From assembly GCA_003529305.1 (NCBI GenBank), contig DPWC01000192.1, forward strand, positions 546 through 6,010: a stretch of DNA of 5,465 bases, written 5' to 3'. Below, in pieces: positions 1-5,465 of this stretch. Source of the stretch: Actinomycetota bacterium. GTDB lineage: Bacteria; Actinomycetota; Actinomycetes; UBA12327. Position 1 is the stretch's first letter; every line of letters begins with the position of its first letter. The notes beneath the pieces are model-generated. The model searched no databases. It saw only the letters and a list, made by a program, of their open reading frames with translations, and was not told the origin of the DNA. The translations under genes were made by a program, and so were the position numbers.

Positions 1-705
1 GCCCGCACTGCCTTTGATCGTGCGCGCCGCACCCACTTTGCGCAACGCAGCACTGAGCAGGCCGAAGCCAAGACCGTGAAAGAGGCACTGGTCAAGCAGG
101 CCGAGGCGCTCGCCGACAGTTCAGATTTCAAGCAGACCCCTAAGAGTTTCCGCGATCTGATGGCCAAATGGAAGGCGGCCGGTCGGGCTGGCAAATCCGA
201 TGAGGAAGCGCTGTGGAGTCGCTTCAAGGCGGCCCAAGACGCATTCTTCGCTCGTCTGGGACAGGAAAACGAGAAGACTGAAGCCGAGCAACGCGAGAAT
301 CTGAGTAAGAAGCAAGCACTCGTGCAACGCGCGCAGGCTTTGCTTCCGCTGACGGACCTTGGCTCCGCCAAGACGACCTTGCGCGAGATCGCCAAAGAAT
401 GGGAAGGCATCGGCCCAGTCCCGCGCGATGAACGCGCGAAGGTCGAAGGAGCGCTGCGCAAAGTAGAAGATGCGGTGCGGGCAGCCGAACAGGAGCAGTG
501 GCGTAAGTCCGACCCGGTGGCACGGGGTCGTGCGCAGTCCACCGTGGACCAGCTCACCACAGCGATCGACAAACTCCGCAAACAACTTCACGCAGCCGAA
601 GCGGCCGGAGATGAGCGAAAAGCCTCTGAGGCACGCGAGGCGATCGAAGCCCGTCAGCAGTGGCTGGCGCAGGCCGAGGCGGCTCTGCAGGAGTTCAGCG
701 GCTAA
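1..705 (+). CDS. DUF349 domain-containing protein, 3' part (start outside window)
   Basis: The frame is open from base 1 to a TAA at 703-705, giving 234 visible residues. The GTG at 76 is an internal valine codon, because similar sequence continues upstream of it in frame. The protein is highly charged, rich in Ala, Glu, Lys, Arg and Gln, and I see no cysteine, signal peptide or membrane segment, so it should be cytoplasmic and mostly helical. It shows the repeat pattern of the DUF349 family: a tryptophan-containing helix (W57, in WKAAGRAG) followed by an aromatic-spaced helix (LWSRFKAAQDAFF, about 71-83), then W134 in EWEGIGPVPRDE. The first 23 residues (AFDRARRTHFAQR) look like the end of an earlier repeat. 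The last 60 residues resemble a coiled coil. DUF349 proteins have no firmly established biochemical role that I can cite. The gene converges on rel with a 45-bp gap, so it is not in the rel operon. The family call is fairly sure; the function is unknown. Confidence 0.8.
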   Translation, partial: ARTAFDRARRTHFAQRSTEQAEAKTVKEALVKQAEALADSSDFKQTPKSFRDLMAKWKAAGRAGKSDEEALWSRFKAAQDAFFARLGQENEKTEAEQRENLSKKQALVQRAQALLPLTDLGSAKTTLREIAKEWEGIGPVPRDERAKVEGALRKVEDAVRAAEQEQWRKSDPVARGRAQSTVDQLTTAIDKLRKQLHAAEAAGDERKASEAREAIEARQQWLAQAEAALQEFSG

Positions 706-727
706 GACCTCCGCCCAGCGCCGCTCA

Positions 728-759
728 ACGGGTCCGTGACACCGGTGCTGTCAGCCCGT
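728..759. terminator. possible bidirectional terminator hairpin between DUF349 gene and rel
   Basis: Two stacked 5-bp stems can form between the convergent genes. The outer stem is ACGGG (728-732) with CCCGT (755-759). The inner stem is TGACA (737-741) with TGTCA (749-753), around a 7-base loop. An unequal internal loop (4 bases against 1) separates them. An alternative outer pairing is CGGGTC (729-734) with GACCCG (760-765). The hairpin overlaps the rel stop codon (751-753). No T-run follows on either strand, so it is not a classical intrinsic terminator. Its position between two converging genes is the main support. Confidence 0.35.
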
Positions 760-2994
760 GACCCGGTAGGCGTCAAAGACGCCCTCCACGGAACGCACAG
801 CTCGGATCACATGGTCAAGGTGGGTAGGGTCGGCCATCTCGAAAGTAAAGCGACTCAAAGCGATGCGATCGTGCGTTGTACTCACCGACGCCGAAAGAAT
901 GTTGACATGTTGATCGGACAACGCTCGAGTGACATCTGACAAAAGTCGAGAGCGGTCCAGCGCCTCGATCTGAATGTTCACCAGGAACATGGACTGAGAA
1001 GTCAGTGACCACTCCACATCCACGAGGCGCTTCTGCTCCTCCCCCAAGGTTTGGATGTTGACGCAGTCGGTGCGATGCACCGACACCCCACTGCCCCGTG
1101 TCACAAACCCCACGATCGAATCCCCCGGAACCGGAGTGCAGCAGCGGGCCAACTTGGTCCACACATCAGACGCGCCAGGAACTGAGACTCCTGAATCGGT
1201 CTTGCCCCGGCCAACAGTGGCACGACGCGGCAGAGCGCCGGCCTCGACCGCCTCTTCAACCACCTCATGATCGCCGCCGAGCAACGACACGAGACGAGCA
1301 GTCACCGTGCCGGCCGCGACTCGTCCTTCACCCACGGCCAGTTCAAGACCCGGAACATCAACGATGTGCAGGTCATGGAGTACTTGACGCATCTCCGGTC
1401 CCTGCAGAACTCGCAACGGCAGCGATTCTTTGCGCAGCGCGCGTATTAGGTCCTCACGCCCTTGCTCCACAGCCTCCTCACGCCGCTCCCGCGAGAACCA
1501 CGCTCGTATGCGACTGCGGGCCCGATGGCTTCCGACAAAGGACAGCCAATCTCGCGATGGCCCGTAGGACTCTCCCTTAGCGGTGAACACTTCGACGACA
1601 TCGCCGTTGTCGAGTGTGGACTCCAGGGGAACCAACCGACCGTTAACTCGCGCACCCACGCATCGATGACCAACTTCTGTGTGAACGGCGTAGGCGAAGT
1701 CGATCGGTGTTGAGCCACTCGGCAAGGCCAAGGCATCACCCTTGGGCGTGAAGACATACACCTCATCCGTGGTGAAGTCTTCGCGCAACCCATCAAGAAA
1801 GTCCGCAGGGTCCTTGCTCTCCTGCTGCCATTCCATGAGCTGGCGCATCCACACCGCGTCGGTGGTGGTCGTTCGATCGGCACCCGCGCGCCGCGCAGAT
1901 TCCTTGTACTTCCAGTGCGCAGCCACGCCGTACTCTGCCCGTCGGTGCATGTCATGCGTTCGAATTTGCAATTCGACGGGCTTACCAGCCGGGCCGATCA
2001 CGGTTGTATGCAGCGACTCATACATCGTGTACTTGGGCATCGCGATGTAGTCCTTGAAGCGCCCAGCCACCGGGCTCCAGCGAGCATGCACAGCACCGAG
2101 CGCCCCGTAGCAATCACGAACATCGTCGACCAGAATCCGCACGCCCACAAGGTCGTAGATGTCCGTGAAGTCCCGGCCCCGCACGATCATCTTCTGATAC
2201 ACCGAATACAAATGCTTCGGTCGGCCAGTGACGACTGCGCTAACTCCCGCGTCCGCTAGATCCTTTGTCACCTGCGCAATGACCTCCGCAAGGAACCGTT
2301 CGCGCTCAGGCGCGCGATTTTGAACCAGACGACTGATCTCATCGAACATCTTGGGGTGCAAGGTGGCGAAGGCAAGATCCTCCAATTCGCACTTCATGGC
2401 GTTCATGCCCAGCCGGTGCGCCAGCGGGGCGTAGATCTCAAGAGTCTCGCGGGCTTTCGACTCCTGCCGATCCGCCGGGAGGACATCCAGGGTGCGCATG
2501 TTGTGGAGGCGGTCGGCCAGCTTGATCAGCAGAACACGGATGTCCCGAGCCATGGCGACCACCATCTTGCGAACGGTCTCGGCTTGCGCGTGTTCGCCAT
2601 ACTGCACTTTATCGAGCTTGGTTACGCCATCTACCAAGGTGGCAATCTCGTCACCAAATCGCTCGCGCAGGTCTGGCAGCGAGTATCCGGTGTCCTCCAC
2701 GGTGTCGTGCAAGATGGCGGCGGCCAGAACCGGGACGGGCATCCCTAGATCAGCCAGAATCCGGGCAACCTCGACCGGGTGGGTGATGTAGGGCTCGCCG
2801 GTGAGGCGTCGCTGTCCGTCGTGATACGACCGCGCAACGGCGAAAGCCTCTAACAACGAATCAAGATCAGCTCGGGCATCAAAGCCGCGAATGGAAGCCA
2901 CCACCGTGGCGAGGTCTCCTGGCACCTCACGCTTGGCGCGACGGCGCAACCCTAGGCGAGCGTTAGTGGAGGGATTGGGCGTCGACTCTGCCAT
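751..2994 (-). CDS. rel: Bifunctional (p)ppGpp synthetase/hydrolase, long RelA/SpoT homologue (Rel)
   Basis: Makes (p)ppGpp from ATP and GTP/GDP and hydrolyses its 3'-pyrophosphate; it is a cytoplasmic, ribosome-associated stringent-response enzyme. All domains of a long RSH protein are visible (numbering from the ATG at 2994, 747 aa, typical length). The HD hydrolase has YITHP (H72), HDTVEDT (H96, D97, E100, D101) and ADRLHN (D161, N165). The synthetase has GRPKHLYSVYQKM (257-269), DIYD (D281), RFKD (312-315), Y325 and VELQIRT (E341). A TGS domain spans about 410-472, a helical region follows, a zinc-finger/CC domain has C618-C619, H640 and C644, and an ACT/RRM domain fills about 668-745. 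The intact HD residues and the RxKD rather than ExDD motif indicate that both activities are retained. A GTG at 3000 is also in frame, but it overlaps the Shine-Dalgarno sequence, so the ATG at 2994 is preferred. The gene lies downstream of secF in the same direction. The product is certain; the start is probable. Confidence 0.97.
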   Translation of the reverse strand: MAESTPNPSTNARLGLRRRAKREVPGDLATVVASIRGFDARADLDSLLEAFAVARSYHDGQRRLTGEPYITHPVEVARILADLGMPVPVLAAAILHDTVEDTGYSLPDLRERFGDEIATLVDGVTKLDKVQYGEHAQAETVRKMVVAMARDIRVLLIKLADRLHNMRTLDVLPADRQESKARETLEIYAPLAHRLGMNAMKCELEDLAFATLHPKMFDEISRLVQNRAPERERFLAEVIAQVTKDLADAGVSAVVTGRPKHLYSVYQKMIVRGRDFTDIYDLVGVRILVDDVRDCYGALGAVHARWSPVAGRFKDYIAMPKYTMYESLHTTVIGPAGKPVELQIRTHDMHRRAEYGVAAHWKYKESARRAGADRTTTTDAVWMRQLMEWQQESKDPADFLDGLREDFTTDEVYVFTPKGDALALPSGSTPIDFAYAVHTEVGHRCVGARVNGRLVPLESTLDNGDVVEVFTAKGESYGPSRDWLSFVGSHRARSRIRAWFSRERREEAVEQGREDLIRALRKESLPLRVLQGPEMRQVLHDLHIVDVPGLELAVGEGRVAAGTVTARLVSLLGGDHEVVEEAVEAGALPRRATVGRGKTDSGVSVPGASDVWTKLARCCTPVPGDSIVGFVTRGSGVSVHRTDCVNIQTLGEEQKRLVDVEWSLTSQSMFLVNIQIEALDRSRLLSDVTRALSDQHVNILSASVSTTHDRIALSRFTFEMADPTHLDHVIRAVRSVEGVFDAYRVTG

Positions 2995-2998
2995 CGCC

Positions 2999-3006
2999 AC
3001 CTCCTC
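2999..3006 (-). promoter_or_regulatory. Shine-Dalgarno sequence of rel, deciding the start
   Basis: On the minus strand this reads GAGGAGGT, followed by GGCG and then ATG (2994-2992), a strong match to the 16S anti-SD with short but workable spacing. The alternative start GTG (3000-2998) shares bases with the motif and would have almost no spacing. An in-frame TGA at 3036-3034 rules out any start much further upstream. Confidence 0.75.
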
Positions 3007-3044
3007 GCACGGTGGCCTCAGTCTAGAAGGTCGTCACCGTGCGA
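3005..3044 (-). promoter_or_regulatory. 10-bp inverted repeat in the rel leader, abutting the Shine-Dalgarno
   Basis: TCGCACGGTG (3005-3014) and CACCGTGCGA (3035-3044) are perfect reverse complements separated by 20 bases. Inside the loop CCT (3016-3018) can pair with AGG (3028-3030). In rel mRNA the 3' arm ends at the A that starts AGGAGGT, so the helix stacks directly against the ribosome-binding site. It could be a leader structure affecting rel translation, a terminator for secF transcripts without a U-tract, or a protein-binding palindrome. The pairing is seen directly; the role is inference. Confidence 0.45.
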
Positions 3045-3049
3045 TGCCT

Positions 3050-3076
3050 GCTGACGGCGCAGCGCGCAGGGTCAGC
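3050..3076 (-). terminator. hairpin overlapping the secF stop codon, possible weak terminator
   Basis: GCTGAC (3050-3055) pairs with GTCAGC (3071-3076), and inside it GCGC (3057-3060) pairs with GCGC (3064-3067) around a 3-base loop, leaving a 1-versus-3-base bulge. The secF TGA (3072-3074) lies in one arm. The structure is GC-rich but is not followed by a T-run in the secF direction. It could be a weak, U-tract-lacking terminator or a 3'-end stabiliser. Ribosomes terminating on secF would melt it. Confidence 0.35.
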
Positions 3077-4157
3077 GGCGCTTCTTCTTTCGCGACGGTT
3101 GCTGCCGCTGACCGGAGGCTGTAGCCCCCGATGCCGTTGCTGCCGGCCCCGAGGATGTGGCCGTTGACGCGGTGGCTACGGCTGGCTCCCGGCCAGAGCT
3201 GCGACGGTTCTCCACCCGCTTGGCCAGCGCCACCATCTTCGGTTCGCGCTCCTTTAGATCAGCCAACAACGGGGTGGCGATGAAGATCGAGCTGTAGGTG
3301 CCCGCAGCGATTCCCACCAGCAGTGCCACGCCCAGTTCCAGCAGCGTTCCAGCCCCCAGCAGACCTACCGCCCCAACCAGGATCGCGATGACGGGTAGAA
3401 GGGCCACCAGTGATGTGTTGATGGAGCGCACCAGTGTTTGGTTGACGGCCAGATTCGCTGCGTCGCTGTAGGTCATCCGCCCTGTGGTGGCAATTCCTGC
3501 GGTGTTTTCGCGCACCTTGTCGAAGACCACCACGGTGTCGTACAACGAATAGCCAAGAATCGTCAGCACACCAATCACGGTGGCGGGGGTGACTTCAATG
3601 GCAAAGAGCGAATAGACGCCAACGGTGATCAATACATCGTGCACCAAGGCCACGAGGGCGGCTACCGCCATCTTGAACTCGAAATAAATGCTGAGGAACA
3701 CCACGACGAGGATCAGGAACAAGATCAAGCCGACGACGGCTTTCTTGGTGATCTCCGCGCCCCACGAAGGACCAACAAACTGCACCGCGATGACATCCTC
3801 GGCGACCTTCAAGTCCTTCGACAAAGTGGTGACCACCTTGTCGCGCTCCTCTTTGGACAGGTTGGGCGTCTGGATCCGCAGTCGATCGTTGTTCAACTGC
3901 TGAACCACCGCTTCGGGAACACCCGCCTCGTCCATGGCGGTGCGAGCCTGATCCACACCGACGCCAGGAGCTGTTACCTGGAAGACCGCGCCGCCGGTGA
4001 ACTCCACACCAAACTGCAAGCCGCGAAGCGCGAGGGACCCTGCGCACACCAGAACTATGAGCGCGCTGATGGCGTACCACCGTCGACGCTTGCCGACAAA
4101 GTCGTACTGCACCTTGCCCCGGTACAAGGCGTTGCCCAGATCACCAATGCGCGACAT
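3072..4157 (-). CDS. secF: Protein translocase subunit SecF
   Basis: Inner-membrane subunit that works with SecD and SecYEG/SecA, using the proton motive force in late steps of protein export. The 361 residues give the expected six-helix SecF layout: TM1 about 27-46; a short extracytoplasmic P4-type domain opening with GVEFTGG (50-56); then TM2-TM6 at about 140-158, 163-184, 190-212, 246-267 and 271-295. Family motifs present are VGPSWGAEI (128-136), ALVHDVLITVG (170-180), TILGYSLYDTVVVFDKVREN (199-218) and NQTLVRSINTSL (239-250). D207 and R244 appear to match the proton-pathway residues D637 and R671 of Thermus SecDF; this is an alignment by eye. From about residue 316 a 45-residue Ala/Ser/Thr/Gly-rich cytoplasmic tail ends in SRKKKRR. 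The ATG overlaps the secD TGA by one base, implying translational coupling. rel follows after about 77 bp. Confidence 0.97.
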   Translation of the reverse strand: MSRIGDLGNALYRGKVQYDFVGKRRRWYAISALIVLVCAGSLALRGLQFGVEFTGGAVFQVTAPGVGVDQARTAMDEAGVPEAVVQQLNNDRLRIQTPNLSKEERDKVVTTLSKDLKVAEDVIAVQFVGPSWGAEITKKAVVGLILFLILVVVFLSIYFEFKMAVAALVALVHDVLITVGVYSLFAIEVTPATVIGVLTILGYSLYDTVVVFDKVRENTAGIATTGRMTYSDAANLAVNQTLVRSINTSLVALLPVIAILVGAVGLLGAGTLLELGVALLVGIAAGTYSSIFIATPLLADLKEREPKMVALAKRVENRRSSGREPAVATASTATSSGPAATASGATASGQRQQPSRKKKRR

Positions 4158-4175
4158 CAGACAAGCTCGCCTTCT
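4155..4175 (-). promoter_or_regulatory. secD stop / secF start overlap (TGATG) with weak Shine-Dalgarno
   Basis: On the minus strand the secD TGA (4159-4157) shares its A with the secF ATG (4157-4155). The best purine stretch upstream is AGAAGG at 4175-4170, about 12 bases from the ATG, which is weak and distant. Initiation of secF therefore probably depends on ribosomes that have just finished secD, which would keep the two subunits near equal amounts. Confidence 0.6.
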
Positions 4176-5465
4176 ACGCTGGAGGTGTTGTGCTTCTTGG
4201 CATCAGGGACATCAACGCCCAAGCGACGCGGATCCACGCCGGACAGGGGTCGGCCTTGGGCGAAGAACGGTCGATTGGCCAGCAGCGACACCATAGGTCG
4301 GGTGAAGAGGAAGACAACAGCGATGTCAATGAGGGTGGTCAAGCCGAGCACGAAGGCGAAGCCCCTCACATTCCCGACCGAGACGAAATAGAGCACTCCA
4401 GCGGCCAGCAATGACACAAAGTCAGCGGCCAGAATCGTCCGGCGGGCGCGCGCCCAACCCAGCTCGGTAGCCACGCGGAGACTCTTTCGATCGCGCACCT
4501 CATCGCGTATGCGTTCGAAGTACACGATGAAGGAGTCGGCGGTGATACCGATGGCCACGATCGCTCCGGCAATACCGGCCAGCGTCAAAGTGAAGCCCAA
4601 CGCACGGCCAAGCACCACAAAGAGCAGATAAGTCAGTACGGCCGCGACCACCAAACTAAATACCGCAACTAGCCCTAGTGCTCGGTAGTACAGCAGCAGA
4701 TACAGAACAACGAGCAACAATCCCAAGCCACCAGCAAGCAGACCAGCGGTCAATTGATCCTGGCCCAAAGTTGCTGACACTGAGTTGACTTCAGCAACTT
4801 CAAAGGCCACCGGCAGTGCGCCGAACTTCAGCACATTGGCCAAGTCCTGAGCGCTCTGCTGCGTGAAGCCGCCAGAGATCTCTGCCTGCCCACCGGTGAT
4901 GGCCTCGTTGACTCGCGGCGCCGAGACAACGAGGCCGTCCAGCACGATGGCGAACTGGTTTTGCGGAGATTGCTTGCCTACGAGTTCCTGAGTGGACTTA
5001 GCAAAGTCACGAGTTCCCTGACTGTCGAACTCTAAGGTCACGATCCACTCGCCCACTCCCTGAGAGCGAAGGGTGGCGTTGGCTCCCGAGATCGTCTTAC
5101 CTTCCACCGCAGCAGGCCCGAGCCCAAACTTGGCCCCACCCTTTTGTTCACAAGTGGTCAGGTACAGCTTGGGATTGTCGGGGCGCGTTGAGACGCGGTT
5201 CTGGGCTTGCGTGCAATCCAAAGCGCGTGACTTGGCGACGAAATTCGGTGCGGCGGGATTGGACGACTCAATCGGCAGCGCGGGGCTAGCAGCCGCCTTC
5301 TTGCCCTTGGCAACCGTGGGGCCCGGCGCACCCTCTTGGAGAACCGGACGGAAGTTCAATTGCGCCGTTTGTCCCACCAGATCAACGATGCGCTTCTGGG
5401 TGACGCCAGGAACTGAGACCACCACGATCTGGTTCGCACCCTGCCCCTGCGTCGTCACCTGGGCC
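4157..5465 (-). CDS. secD: Protein translocase subunit SecD, C-terminal part (start outside window)
   Basis: The frame is open to the window edge, so TM1 and the first part of the periplasmic P1 domain are missing. The GTG at 5458 is an internal valine codon within AQVTTQGQG, not a start. Counting from it, 433 residues remain. The P1 portion begins with NQIVVVSVPGVTQKRI (9-24), then a Pro/Ala/Lys-rich segment with two cysteines (C82, C103), then ISGGFTQQSAQDLANVLKFG (194-213) and GALPVAFEV (213-221) leading into the membrane. Five helices follow at about 236-257, 262-283, 288-313, 342-362 and 367-391, which fits TM2-TM6 of SecD. ITADSFIVYFERIRDE (305-320) is the family signature; D308 probably corresponds to proton-pathway D340 of Thermus SecDF. 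SecD pairs with SecF as a proton-driven export factor. It is first of the secD-secF pair and overlaps secF by one base. Identity is certain; the 5' end cannot be judged here. Confidence 0.96.
   Translation of the reverse strand, partial: AQVTTQGQGANQIVVVSVPGVTQKRIVDLVGQTAQLNFRPVLQEGAPGPTVAKGKKAAASPALPIESSNPAAPNFVAKSRALDCTQAQNRVSTRPDNPKLYLTTCEQKGGAKFGLGPAAVEGKTISGANATLRSQGVGEWIVTLEFDSQGTRDFAKSTQELVGKQSPQNQFAIVLDGLVVSAPRVNEAITGGQAEISGGFTQQSAQDLANVLKFGALPVAFEVAEVNSVSATLGQDQLTAGLLAGGLGLLLVVLYLLLYYRALGLVAVFSLVVAAVLTYLLFVVLGRALGFTLTLAGIAGAIVAIGITADSFIVYFERIRDEVRDRKSLRVATELGWARARRTILAADFVSLLAAGVLYFVSVGNVRGFAFVLGLTTLIDIAVVFLFTRPMVSLLANRPFFAQGRPLSGVDPRRLGVDVPDAKKHNTSSVEGELV
4768..4800. repeat. perfect 10-bp inverted repeat inside secD
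   Basis: AAGTTGCTGA (4768-4777) and TCAGCAACTT (4791-4800) are exact reverse complements with a 13-base loop. It lies in codons just after the P1 domain and before SecD TM2 (around FEVAEVNSVSATLG). A hairpin could form in secD mRNA. No function is shown; the codons are ordinary and it may be chance. Confidence 0.4.

Noticed and set aside
121..591. Minus-strand ORF opposite the DUF349 gene
   Set aside because: Antisense shadow with Cys- and Leu-rich composition and no family signature; the plus-strand frame shows the real repeat pattern.
736..939. Small plus-strand ORF downstream of the DUF349 gene
   Set aside because: It lies entirely opposite the conserved ACT domain of rel apart from a few bases, and has no convincing ribosome-binding site.
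1066..1084. 8-bp inverted repeat with a 3-base loop (GTCGGTGC / GCACCGAC)
   Set aside because: It falls on the conserved VHRTDC codons of the Rel zinc-finger domain, so protein constraint explains it well enough.
1174..1188. 15-base identity with 5405-5419 (GCCAGGAACTGAGAC)
   Set aside because: Both copies encode the peptide VSVPG in the same frame (Rel and SecD); chance similarity, not a repeat element.
1446..1955. Minus-strand ORF in another frame of rel
   Set aside because: Overlaps the synthetase and TGS codons of rel out of frame; Arg/Ser/Pro-rich shadow.
1962..1976. CGAATT-TGC-AATTCG short palindrome
   Set aside because: Encodes the conserved LQIRT of the synthetase; short and expected by chance.
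3015..3050. Possible rel promoter with TAGACT as a -10 element (3025-3020, minus strand)
   Set aside because: No acceptable -35 at the usual spacing, and it sits inside the hairpin loop; too weak to annotate.
3438..4391. Long plus-strand ORF (317 codons) opposite secF and secD
   Set aside because: It begins with TTG, has no recognisable domain, and its His/Gly/Asp-rich composition is that of the complement of membrane-protein codons. Both sense genes are unmistakable.

Overview
The window looks like ordinary chromosomal core DNA from an actinobacterium (Actinomycetota) of moderately high GC, roughly 60% by eye. The evidence is the gene order secD-secF-rel, an actinobacterial-type SecD with a two-cysteine segment in its periplasmic domain, a single bifunctional Rel, and a DUF349 protein beside rel. 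I cannot place it at order or genus level. I see no tRNA, rRNA, CRISPR array, insertion sequence, phage gene or attachment site.

Layout from left to right. Positions 1-705 (+) hold the 3' part of a DUF349-repeat protein whose start lies outside the window. It converges on rel (751-2994, -), a full-length bifunctional (p)ppGpp synthetase/hydrolase, across a gap of only 45 bp that contains a hairpin overlapping the rel stop codon. Upstream of rel is a leader of about 77 bp with two consecutive hairpins. One overlaps the secF stop codon. The other is a perfect 10-bp stem whose 3' arm abuts the rel Shine-Dalgarno sequence. Beyond it are secF (3072-4157, -) and the 3' part of secD (4157-5465, -), joined by a one-base stop/start overlap (TGATG).

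Working together: SecD and SecF form the membrane complex that uses the proton motive force to help SecYEG/SecA complete protein export. Rel sets the level of the alarmone (p)ppGpp in response to starvation and stalled ribosomes. The three minus-strand genes lie in one direction and may be co-transcribed, but the two hairpins could make rel expression partly independent of secDF. The adenine phosphoribosyltransferase gene (apt) that commonly sits between secF and rel in actinobacteria is absent here.

No clearly new biological system is visible. The points most worth a second look are the structured secF-rel leader and the loss or relocation of apt at this junction.
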